Positions 8,771-15,916 of a stretch of DNA of 64,000 nucleotides are shown here, in pieces (position 1 is the first letter of the stretch; each line of letters starts with the position of its first letter). Under the pieces are notes generated by a model that was given only the letters and a program-made list of their open reading frames with translations, was not told the origin of the DNA and did not search any database. The position numbers and the translations under genes were made by a program. Source of the DNA: JAKFVC01 sp040386595. GTDB taxonomy: Bacteria; Planctomycetota; Planctomycetia; Planctomycetales; Planctomycetaceae. The DNA lies in the NCBI GenBank assembly GCA_040386595.1, contig JAZKFE010000055.1, positions 1 through 64,000 on the forward strand. The letters run 5' to 3'.

Positions 8771-8810
8771 AAAAAACTCCGTCGCTCATCTTGAGTGGCG
8801 GAGTTTTTTT
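8771..8810 (+). terminator. Rho-independent terminator after PIN/TRAM gene
   Basis: AAAAAACTCCG pairs with CGGAGTTTTTT, the inner stem is continued with two mismatches, and the hairpin ends in a run of seven T. It starts 25 bp after the stop codon. Confidence 0.9.
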
Positions 8811-9017
8811 GTTTTGGGAAGTGGTATTGGGTTCTGCGAATTCGATGACGACTGATCGTATCGCGAACGGAACCTTGAGGGAGATCTGGTTATCTGCACG
8901 ATGCTGTCAGTGATCGTGTGTAAACAGTTTTCAGGGGTGGGAAAGTAGGGCGGGAGTTGCTCGCACTTCAAGACGTTGTGCGATGGCGCACTGGTTGAAG
9001 TTGCTGGTGTGGAGTGA

Positions 9018-9338
9018 TCAGGAACAAACCAACCCTGCTCGGCGTGCTTTGAGCGGGAAGTGGTCGACGATCAGCTTCTTCATTGTGGCCGGGATGCTCG
9101 GGTCACTGAGGCGTTTTTCGGCCGTCTGATCGCTCGTCGGAAAGCCCGATGGCAGGTCGTAATAGGTTCCCGCGTGCCCTTGGAATTCTCCACGGTACGC
9201 TGCTCCCAGGCGATCCCGTGGGGCGAGCATTGTCGCCAAGGGGTAGAAGTCCTGGCGGCCATCATCGTGATCAATTAAGAACGCATTCGTAATACCGGGA
9301 ACGTCACTGACCCAAATCTTAACGCGTGCCACAACCAC
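9018..9338 (-). CDS. Hypothetical protein, 106 aa
   Basis: I do not recognise this protein. It is soluble and mixed in composition: an N-terminal strand-like MVVARVKIWVSDVPG, an acidic DHDDGRQDFYP, then a Lys/Arg-rich end. The start is GTG 9338 with GAAGGT upstream. No domain, signal or TM segment is seen. The opposite-strand frames here are shadows. The neighbouring minus-strand genes are also short and of unknown function. The call rests mainly on protein-like composition and could be wrong. Confidence 0.45.
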   Translation of the reverse strand: MVVARVKIWVSDVPGITNAFLIDHDDGRQDFYPLATMLAPRDRLGAAYRGEFQGHAGTYYDLPSGFPTSDQTAEKRLSDPSIPATMKKLIVDHFPLKARRAGLVCS

Positions 9339-9557
9339 ACCTTCACATTAACGAATCGAACCTGACAATCAGCACCTGCTTGATTGCCTGCCGAGATCGT
9401 AGGTTCGAATTGTGAAGATTCGTGCTGGGGCGATGTTTAGAAATCGCGAGCACCCACCGTCCTTGATGTCCAAAATTCTATGGTCGTCAGGCAATTCTGG
9501 TTTTTGCGTCTTTTCGCAAGACTCTTGGTTGTTACTCTGGCGAACCTGACGGCTTCT

Positions 9558-9755
9558 TTATCCGTGTGGATGAGTTGCCAGGGGATTCGCATGTCCGAGG
9601 CTCACGTGATCGGGGGCCGCACCCAGGTAGCGAATTTCAATCTTAATGCGTTCGATGCGTTGGTTAATGGGGGTGAGTTCGGCCTCCAGATGGTCCTTTT
9701 TCTCCAGCAATTCTCGCAGTTCCTGTTCCAGTTTTTCCAGCTGTTCGGCGTGCAT
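9558..9755 (-). CDS. Small coiled-coil protein, 65 aa
   Basis: A 65-residue protein dominated by a heptad pattern (AEQLEKLEQELRELLEKKDH, then LEAELTPINQRIERIKIEI) with a His/Pro-rich tail. The pattern fits a SlyX-like or other short dimeric coiled coil, but no specific family is claimed. The frame is open to 9851, but ATG 9755 is preferred: GGAAAGG lies upstream and the helix begins immediately. A 112-codon plus-strand frame overlapping it is rejected as a shadow. Confidence 0.65.
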   Translation of the reverse strand: MHAEQLEKLEQELRELLEKKDHLEAELTPINQRIERIKIEIRYLGAAPDHVSLGHANPLATHPHG

Positions 9756-10038
9756 GTTTGCCCTTTCCTGCAGTGCGGTTTGCGACACCCGGTGACGGCA
9801 CAGCGATTTGAGCGGTGAGACAGACAGGTGTTCGATTGAGGCCGCGGTCATCGAGTCCCAGCAGAGGTGGGTGCTGTATCGGACTGCATGCCCTATTGAT
9901 TGATGCTAGCGCCTTTTTTTGCGAACTCAAGCCCGTCTCGCCAGAAGTCCTGATGCGAGTCAGGCGCATTTGTGCTGGGGCTCAAGTGCATCCGTGCGGC
10001 TGGAGCTCAGTGTTGAGCGGTTGCCGATAGAAAATAAA

Positions 10039-10070
10039 AAAGGCCAGACAGGAGGACCTGTCTGGCCTTT
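10039..10070 (-). terminator. Terminator for the 35-aa lysine-rich gene
   Basis: A perfect 14-bp stem (AAAGGCCAGACAGG) with a 4-base loop. Read on the minus strand it is followed by TTTTATTTTC, so it ends minus-strand transcription, 58 bp after the stop of the small gene. Confidence 0.85.
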
Positions 10071-10127
10071 GATCGTGTGATCGGTCGCGGGTTGTCCGAA
10101 GTTTTATCGGCTTCGGCGTGCCCGTTA

Positions 10128-10235
10128 TTACTTCTTAACCTTGTCGAGCGAGCTCACTGTTTTGACTTTGCCAGCCTTAGCATCCTTCGGCGCCTTCTTC
10201 GTTTCTTTTTTCTGAGAATTATTGCCCTTACCCAT
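10128..10235 (-). CDS. Lysine-rich microprotein, 35 aa
   Basis: A short gene of 35 codons: it begins MGKGNNSQKKETKKAPKDAK and ends VSSLDKVKK. About one third of the residues are lysine, with no hydrophobic stretch, so the product is probably disordered and highly basic; a nucleic-acid or ribosome partner is an inference. Three signals support reality: AAGGAG at 10243-10248 (minus strand) at 7-8 bp spacing, the ATG at 10235, and a strong intrinsic terminator just downstream. The gene has its own transcription unit between two other minus-strand genes. I do not know a family name for it. Confidence 0.75.
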   Translation of the reverse strand: MGKGNNSQKKETKKAPKDAKAGKVKTVSSLDKVKK

Positions 10236-10577
10236 GAGACTACTCCTTACTAATAAAGTTACCGGTGAATATGTTTGGTGACAGCGTTCATTCCGCTGTC
10301 ATTGACAAGCAAGCCCTGCTCAGATTTCATACGATGGCCGGCTTAAAGTCGAGAGCAGTCTCGATTGCCCCCATTCCGGCCCCTCGGGCGAAAACTCAAT
10401 TTCCCTGAGAATTGTCATATGTTATCGGCATCTGCCAGCGTTGCAACTCTTACTTTTTTTGGTCGACTTCTGGTTGAGTCGCGAGGCGACCGTCTTGCCA
10501 GCCTAGAGGCAGGGGGCGGTCGGCAGAGAGAGGCCTCTTATGTCGAAGCAGGCAAAGCAAACATGAATTCATAAATT

Positions 10578-10606
10578 CCCGGAGCAGCAGAGAGTGCTAC
10601 TCCGGG
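10578..10606 (-). terminator. Hairpin after the thioredoxin-like gene
   Basis: CCCGGAGCAGCA and TGCTACTCCGGG pair with a single mismatch around a GAGAG loop, about 50 bp after the minus-strand stop at 10659. The tail is AT-rich but lacks a clean T run, so it is a probable rather than certain terminator. Confidence 0.55.
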
Positions 10607-10658
10607 CTCGAATCGTTCATTGTTTGGCGGGCATCCACTTCGTGGCACCTAGCAAGAG

Positions 10659-12011
10659 CTACTCGTCCTTCTCTTCCTTGTCTTCAGACTTCTTATCGCC
10701 GTCCTTCTTGGCAGCGGCCTTTTCAGCCTCAGCTTCGGCCTTCTCTTCCGCTTCTTGGGCGGCCTTGATCGCTTCCTTGTCGGGTTCGCCGAGCAACTCT
10801 TCCAGGGCGGCTCGCAGTTCCGGGCCGCGGACATTCATCTTGATGACGTTGCCATCTTTGCCCACCAGTACGGTGAAGGGGATTCCGGTGACGCCATACT
10901 TGTTGGCGAGGGGGTGTTCCCAGCCGGTTGCGGCTTCATCGGCGCTGAATAGGTTGGCCCACGGAAGTTTATTTTTGGCGATGAAGTTTTCGAGTTTTTC
11001 TTTGTCCTCGTCCAAGCTCACGCCAACGATGTCAAAGCCTTTGGAGTGATAGCCGACATAATTGCTTTTGACGTTAGGCAGTTCAGCGATACACGGGCCG
11101 CACCAGGTCGCCCAGAAGTCCACCAGCACGACTTTGCCCTTGTAGGTCGACCAGTCGATGGGCTCGCCATTGACGAGTTTGCCTTCGATCTCGATGGGCT
11201 TGCCGATCAGCTGCAGGCGGTTGGCCATGCCGGTCATCTTCTTCGCGGCTTGCTCCAGTCGCTCGTCGCCAGAGTGGGCGAACAGCTCCGCAAACTGCTG
11301 GTAGCACTTAGCGGCCATCAGGTCGCTGCCAGCTTCTTCCACCAGATTTCCGATCATCATGGCGGCCCGCAAGGCCTTTTGGCCCAGCTTGCCGTCCCCC
11401 TTCACCTGAGCCACGGCCGCTTCCACCAGTTTTTCCTGCTCGTCGGCCATCAGCTCCTTGATGTTCTTCAAGCGAGCAAACAGCAGCTTTTCTTTGGCCA
11501 GGGTGGCTAAGTCCTTGCGGGGATCCGAGCTGTATTTCTTGGCCAGGTCTAGTTCCAGCTTGGCGGCGTCTTTCTCGCCCAGCTGTCCTTTGAGGGTTAA
11601 TGCTTCGAATTGTGCGGCAAGAGCTTCAAAGGCGACTTCGTCTTCCACGTCTTTCGCGTCGAGCACTTTTCCGGTCACTTCAACCATGGTCTTGGCGACC
11701 TTGGTGAAGTGGGCGATCAGCTCTTCGCGTGATCGCGCGTTCGGTCGCACGGTCATGAGCTTTTGCAGGAATTTCATCAATTCATCCGGCTTCGCATCGG
11801 CGGGAATGGCGAAGGGATCTTTTTCCGCTTTGGGCTTCGCGTCGTCGCCTTCTTCCTTAGCGGGCGTGGTCTTCTTGATTTTCAGCTTAGGAGCTTCTTT
11901 AGCCTTCGCGGCGGCAGGCGCTTTAGGCGCATCTTGTGCCGTGGCCATGCTCACTTGGGACGCCAGCAGCAAGCTGGCCAGTCCGAGTACCCACCCCGTT
12001 TTAATACACAT
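10659..12011 (-). CDS. Exported TlpA-like thioredoxin-fold protein
   Basis: A 450-residue secreted thiol-disulfide protein. A signal peptide (about 1-25, GWVLGLASLLLASQVSMATA) precedes a Lys/Ala-rich linker, a long helical middle domain (about 75-265) and a C-terminal AhpC/TSA-TlpA domain with WCGPC at 303-307 in VDFWATWCGPCIAELP. The cis-Pro segment is VTGIPFTVLVGKDG. The protein ends in a very charged tail (KDGDKKSEDKEEKDE). Family members reduce or oxidise envelope disulfides, often for cytochrome maturation; the actual partner is unknown. The large helical insertion before the catalytic domain is longer than in classic TlpA. Several plus-strand frames across it are shadows. Confidence 0.9.
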   Translation of the reverse strand: MCIKTGWVLGLASLLLASQVSMATAQDAPKAPAAAKAKEAPKLKIKKTTPAKEEGDDAKPKAEKDPFAIPADAKPDELMKFLQKLMTVRPNARSREELIAHFTKVAKTMVEVTGKVLDAKDVEDEVAFEALAAQFEALTLKGQLGEKDAAKLELDLAKKYSSDPRKDLATLAKEKLLFARLKNIKELMADEQEKLVEAAVAQVKGDGKLGQKALRAAMMIGNLVEEAGSDLMAAKCYQQFAELFAHSGDERLEQAAKKMTGMANRLQLIGKPIEIEGKLVNGEPIDWSTYKGKVVLVDFWATWCGPCIAELPNVKSNYVGYHSKGFDIVGVSLDEDKEKLENFIAKNKLPWANLFSADEAATGWEHPLANKYGVTGIPFTVLVGKDGNVIKMNVRGPELRAALEELLGEPDKEAIKAAQEAEEKAEAEAEKAAAKKDGDKKSEDKEEKDE

Positions 12012-12612
12012 AGGATTCCTTTTTTAAATCTCTGGCGAAATCTCTGGCTGCAACCTCGGTGAATGGCAGCTCCCGGAAGGGGGCGCGTCCTGAGTCATGA
12101 TCGATGTGAGGCTGAACAGCCCTGGTTTCGCATCAGCATCTACCACACATTGGCTCGGACTTGTACGTTATCGTGAATTGACACTAGTGAAACTTCAAGT
12201 GCAGATGCCGTTTCGTCATGCCTTTGGTGAGCGAGTTTTCGACGATTTGAAAGAGCCCGGCAAGCGTGAATGCTTGCGATTGATGATCGCAGCCAATCTC
12301 GATGTGATCGAATGAAGCTGTGAGTGGGGAATAGAGATCAATGGCGGGTAGGTAGGGCTTGTGTCGTCCGAGTAGCGTCTGGGGTGGCTGGGCGAAGTGG
12401 GATGGAGAATTGTCGGGCCGTGCGAATGCAGGGCCTGTGGATTTGTGGGGAAAAGCGATGCCGAAAAGTTTTCGGGCCGTTGCAGTGTCCTGAAAGAGAA
12501 CAGGAGTTGCCGCACAAAAAGTGGTAGGAATCGTGGTGAACCCGTCGATTCCTACCTCAATTGTGCTTTTCTTGGTCGTCGCAAGTAGCGACCACGCAAG
12601 AACTTAGAAAAG
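12012..12612. other. Non-coding stretch upstream of the TlpA-like gene
   Basis: About 600 bp between the thioredoxin-like gene and tRNA-Lys, both on the minus strand. Only short overlapping frames on both strands with no protein-like character. It must contain the promoter of the thioredoxin-like gene; none was assigned. Confidence 0.4.
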
Positions 12613-12685
<73 letters not shown>

Positions 12686-13028
12686 GGTGATCGGTCGCGT
12701 TGCAGTGTGCTACGCGAGTCGGAATTCTATTGCCACTTGAGGCTGTGTTCAAGTCTCCGCAGAGACTTTGTCGCATTTGACGTAACTTGCTTGGCAACAG
12801 TGTCTTCTTGTGTGTCCAGAATTCACTCCTCGTCAATGAGACAAATGGGGGCGACGTTTGGTTCGCCTGACATGTCCCATTCTACGCTGCTCGGTGAAGT
12901 CGCGTCCGCAAGTTACAAGATTCGGCCAGCCGGTACGGCAAACTTCAGTGTCTCGAGCAGAATAGAATCTGTGCCTGCCTAAAATGCGGCTTTCGGATGT
13001 GGTTGGTGGCCTCTAGTAGACTGAGGTG

Positions 13029-13079
13029 GCTGCCGAACCGCTAAGTCTGCTCGATGTCACCGACCAAGCCGTTCGGCAG
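13029..13079. repeat. Decayed family-A palindrome
   Basis: GGCTGCCGAACCGCTAAGTC and its near-complement GCCGTTCGGCAGC match the inner arms and centre of the intact copies, for example the CCGCTAAGTCTG centre at 24061. The outer GGGAGGGTGAGG arms are missing. Confidence 0.6.
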
Positions 13080-13100
13080 CTGCTGTCAAAATGACAGCAG
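13080..13100. promoter_or_regulatory. Candidate operator upstream of Hsp20 operon
   Basis: CTGCTGTCA-AAA-TGACAGCAG is a perfect 9-bp inverted repeat around three A, 200 bp before the first Hsp20 start. It is unlike CIRCE (TTAGCACTC-N9-GAGTGCTAA). Its role as a regulator site is inferred only from symmetry and position. Confidence 0.35.
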
Positions 13101-13299
13101 GTCGTGTTCTTGATGAGTTCAGAATGCCTTTTGTTTCGTTGCGCAACACCTTTCTGGAGTGGCAATTACAGAAAGGTTGAGAATTCGCAGACAGCAAATT
13201 CAGGGGCGGCGGGTGGCGGAATGAATTTTGCCGCAATAATTCATCTGCCAGTTTGGACGTAGTTTCAGTGTCGTACGGGTAATCCCAGGGATCAGTGTT

Positions 13300-13746
13300 A
13301 TGGCCGTGTTTCGTTGGCGTCAGTCGTGGGGTAACCTGCGCGATCTCGAACGCGAATTTGACCGGCTATTGGAAAGCATCAAGATGCCTTTCCCAGGACT
13401 GCGATTAGAACGACAGTATCCGCCAGTCAATGTTTACGAACTGGACCAGGAATTCCTGCTGGTCGCCGAACTCCCTGGAATCAGCCCGGAGAATCTCGAC
13501 CTGACCGTGGCCGCCGGAATTCTGACTTTGAAAGGTGAGCGATGTGGCCCCGAAGGGATTCCGGATGATCGCTTCCGGCGCCATGAGCGGTTGCGCGGGA
13601 ACTGGCAACGGCAGCTGACGTTGCCCGAACGCGTGGACGAAGAACGTCTGTCTGCCGAGTTCGTCAATGGGATATTGAAGATCCATCTGCCGAAACTGCC
13701 GACCGTCAAACCGCGGCAGATCCCGGTTGTCGGCGGGGAATCGTAA
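13300..13746 (+). CDS. Small heat-shock protein, Hsp20 family (first copy)
   Basis: ATP-independent chaperone that holds unfolding proteins in the cytoplasm. 148 residues with a short N-terminal arm (about 1-42) and an alpha-crystallin domain (about 43-140). The diagnostic segments are VYELDQEFLLVAELPGISPE, LTLKGER and the closing strand FVNGILKIHLPKL. ATG 13300 has AGGGA upstream. It is the first of two tandem Hsp20 genes, followed 95 bp later by the second, with a cysteine-desulfurase-like gene behind; all on the same strand. A palindromic site lies 200 bp upstream. Confidence 0.93.
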   Translation: MAVFRWRQSWGNLRDLEREFDRLLESIKMPFPGLRLERQYPPVNVYELDQEFLLVAELPGISPENLDLTVAAGILTLKGERCGPEGIPDDRFRRHERLRGNWQRQLTLPERVDEERLSAEFVNGILKIHLPKLPTVKPRQIPVVGGES

Positions 13747-13841
13747 GTCGCACCTCTTCAGAGAGTTGGTCGCACGTCAGGCTGTTCGGTCAGATGTCAC
13801 GCGGATCAGGCTCGGAAAACTTCACGTACGGGAATCGCATC

Positions 13842-14297
13842 ATGTCAGAGCCTGAAGCCACTCCAGCAGCGCCCACTCCGAACCCGACTCCTGTGCCTTC
13901 GACGGGAATGACGACGCAGCCGGCTCAGTCACAGCCGCAAGAGTCGCAGATTCCGGTTCCTGATCGAACCGTCTTCATGCCGCCGATCGACATCTACGAT
14001 TCGGACGAAGGGCTCGTATTGCTGGCCGACTTGCCCGGTGTCACGATTGAATCGCTGGAGATCCAGGTCCAGGACAACCGTCTGACGTTGTTCGGCAGCG
14101 TCAAACCGGCGCTACCCACTGAGGCCCGCTTGCTGCATCAAGAATTTGAATGGGGCGACTTTTTGCGATCGTTTATCCTCAGCGATGAGGTGGATCACGA
14201 TCGCATCACCGCGAAACTGAATAACGGTGTCCTGGAAGTGGTTCTGCCGCGAGCCGCGAAGACCGAACCGCGCCGGATTCAGGTTAACAAAGAGTAA
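13842..14297 (+). CDS. Small heat-shock protein, Hsp20 family (second copy)
   Basis: A 151-residue relative of the upstream Hsp20. The N-terminal arm is Pro/Thr/Gln-rich (TPNPTPVPSTGMTTQPAQSQ) and probably disordered. The alpha-crystallin domain runs from about residue 45 (PPIDIYDSDEGLVLLADLPG) to NNGVLEVVLPRA. The divergent arm suggests a partner subunit with different assembly or clients, as in two-component IbpA/IbpB pairs; this is inference. ATG 13842 with GGGAA upstream is chosen over 13794 because it removes 16 poorly conserved residues. The next gene begins 12 bp after its stop. Confidence 0.92.
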   Translation: MSEPEATPAAPTPNPTPVPSTGMTTQPAQSQPQESQIPVPDRTVFMPPIDIYDSDEGLVLLADLPGVTIESLEIQVQDNRLTLFGSVKPALPTEARLLHQEFEWGDFLRSFILSDEVDHDRITAKLNNGVLEVVLPRAAKTEPRRIQVNKE

Positions 14298-14309
14298 AAA
14301 AGTCCTACC

Positions 14310-15479
14310 ATGCCCGGCGCTTCGATCTACCTGGATAATGCCGCGACGAGCTTTCCCAAGCCGGCGTGTGTTTATGAGGCCATGGATCGATACCATCGCG
14401 AAGTCGGTGTCGCTGTTGGTCGTGGAGCCTATCGTCAGGCTGTTGAACTTCAAGGTGAGGTCGATCGTTGCCGTCAGCGGCTGGCTCAGCTATTTAATGC
14501 TGAAAGTCCGCAGCAGATTGTTTTTACCTTCAACGGTACCGATAGCTTGAATCTGGCCATTCAAGGGGTCTTGCGGCCGGGGGATCACGTCGTCACGTCG
14601 GTCCTCGAACATAACTCCGTGTTAAGGCCGTTGCATGAATTAGAGCGGGCCGGAACGATTGAGCTCACTCTGATTCCCGTGGGGGAATCGGGAGTCGTGA
14701 ACCCCGAGGATTTTCGTCAGGCATTGCGACCCCACACGCGGCTGATTGCGTTGACGCAGGCCTCGAATGTCACGGGAATCATCCAGCCGTGTGCCGAGGT
14801 GGGGCAGATAGCTCGTGCTGCCGGAGTTCTCTATTTGGTTGATGCCGCGCAGACGGCGGGGCACCTGCCGATTGATGTTCGCGCTCTGTCTGCCGATTTG
14901 CTGGCATGTCCCGGTCATAAGGCCTTATTAGGTCCCTTGGGTACCGGGCTGTTATATATTCGGCCTGGACTAGAATCTGAGTTGCGCAGCCTGCGGCAAG
15001 GTGGCACAGGAACCCGCAGTGAAGATGAGTTTCAACCCGCGTCCTTGCCTGATAAATATGAGGCCGGGAATCATAACGCGCCTGGATTGGTCGGTTTGTC
15101 GGCTGCCGTGAAATGGCGTTTAGATCAATCGCCGGGGGCGATTGAAACTCATGAAACGGCGATGCTGGAGCACTTGCTCGCCGGGCTGAAAACAATTCCC
15201 GGCGTGGAGATTCATGGCCCGCAGACGGCCCCTGGCCGCGTGGGTGTGGTGAGTCTTTCCTTGGCGGATCAGGATCCTCAGATCGTCGCGACGCTGCTCG
15301 ATCAGGTGGCTCAGGTGCAGGTCCGTAGCGGATTGCATTGTGCCCCGGGAGCACATCGATCTTTGGGGACGCTAGAACGCGGCGGTACGATCCGGTTGAG
15401 CGTGGGCGCGTTCACATCCGTTAGTGATCTGGATGTGGCGCTCGATGCCTTACGACAAATCGCGGAGAGCTTGGGGTAA
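14310..15479 (+). CDS. Cysteine-desulfurase-like class V aminotransferase
   Basis: PLP enzyme of the NifS/SufS/CsdA type, 389 residues. It opens YLDNAATSFPKPACVYEAM. The PLP lysine lies in CPGHKALLGPLGTG, the cofactor aspartate and glutamine in LVDAAQTAGHLPID, and a persulfide-type cysteine in VRSGLHCAPGAHR. The enzyme would remove sulfur from cysteine to give alanine and a protein persulfide; the acceptor is not shown here. It begins 12 bp after the second Hsp20 and is probably co-transcribed, which hints at a stress-related sulfur supply (inference). It could instead be a selenocysteine lyase. Confidence 0.88.
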   Translation: MPGASIYLDNAATSFPKPACVYEAMDRYHREVGVAVGRGAYRQAVELQGEVDRCRQRLAQLFNAESPQQIVFTFNGTDSLNLAIQGVLRPGDHVVTSVLEHNSVLRPLHELERAGTIELTLIPVGESGVVNPEDFRQALRPHTRLIALTQASNVTGIIQPCAEVGQIARAAGVLYLVDAAQTAGHLPIDVRALSADLLACPGHKALLGPLGTGLLYIRPGLESELRSLRQGGTGTRSEDEFQPASLPDKYEAGNHNAPGLVGLSAAVKWRLDQSPGAIETHETAMLEHLLAGLKTIPGVEIHGPQTAPGRVGVVSLSLADQDPQIVATLLDQVAQVQVRSGLHCAPGAHRSLGTLERGGTIRLSVGAFTSVSDLDVALDALRQIAESLG

Positions 15480-15579
15480 GGCGGAGTAACCTGAAATCTT
15501 CCTCAACATTCAGAGATGCTGATCGTGAGAAGTTCGGTTGGCTCGTGAATTCGAGCTTGCAAAAAACTTCCCTGAAAGG

Positions 15580-15792
15580 GAAGGACAACATAGCCCAGGG
15601 TCGCTCGGTACGCCGAGCGCACCCTGGGTTCAGAGCCCCACAAGTCCCCAACCCTGAATGGGTTGCACCTGCTGAATTGCTCGCAATATGTGGAACCCAT
15701 ACAGGGTTCTTTCTTCTTTTTGGGCGTGTACCCAGGGTGCGCCGCGAGTACTCGGCGACCCTGGGCTATGTTGTGTATCCCCTTCGGGGAAC
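15580..15792. repeat. Long inverted repeat, family D
   Basis: Left arm ACATAGCCCAGGGTCGCTCG (from 15599) and right arm ending CGACCCTGGGCTATGTTGT (to 15773) are near-complementary over about 45 bp. Each arm has its own internal GCTCGGTACGCCGAGC-like hairpin, with about 95 bp between. Outer CCCTGAAAGGGAAGG and CCCCTTCGGGGAA hairpins frame it. It fills most of the 437-bp gap between two convergent genes and no gene is seen in the gap. One copy in the window. Confidence 0.75.
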
Positions 15793-15916
15793 AGACATTT
15801 GCGAAGCCTGTTGACTGAAGATTAGATGGCGATTCCTTGTCTTCTTCACGAAAACATTCCGTTCAACTGCATTAAGACACTCCGTAGCTCGATTCTTCGC
15901 GTCCGGCCATGACGTG

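Larger units (their letters stand above)
12686..13299. other. Regulatory and relic-repeat region before Hsp20 genes
   Basis: About 610 bp without a gene. It holds a decayed family-A palindrome (13029-13079) directly followed by a perfect small inverted repeat (13080-13100). The last 150 bp, AT-richer, should contain the heat-shock promoter. Short frames here are rejected. Confidence 0.5.

Noticed and set aside
9360..9420. Possible tRNA T-arm (GGTTCGAATTG)
   Set aside because: No acceptor stem or anticodon arm can be drawn around it.
9480..9818. 112-codon plus-strand hydrophobic frame
   Set aside because: Its Phe/Leu-rich look is the complement of the Glu/Lys coiled coil on the other strand, which has the ribosome-binding site.
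10594..12062. Series of plus-strand frames (151, 154, 189 and 99 aa) across the TlpA-like gene
   Set aside because: All overlap a gene with WCGPC and a signal peptide; Ser/Ala-rich translations are the mirror of Lys/Ala/Glu codons.
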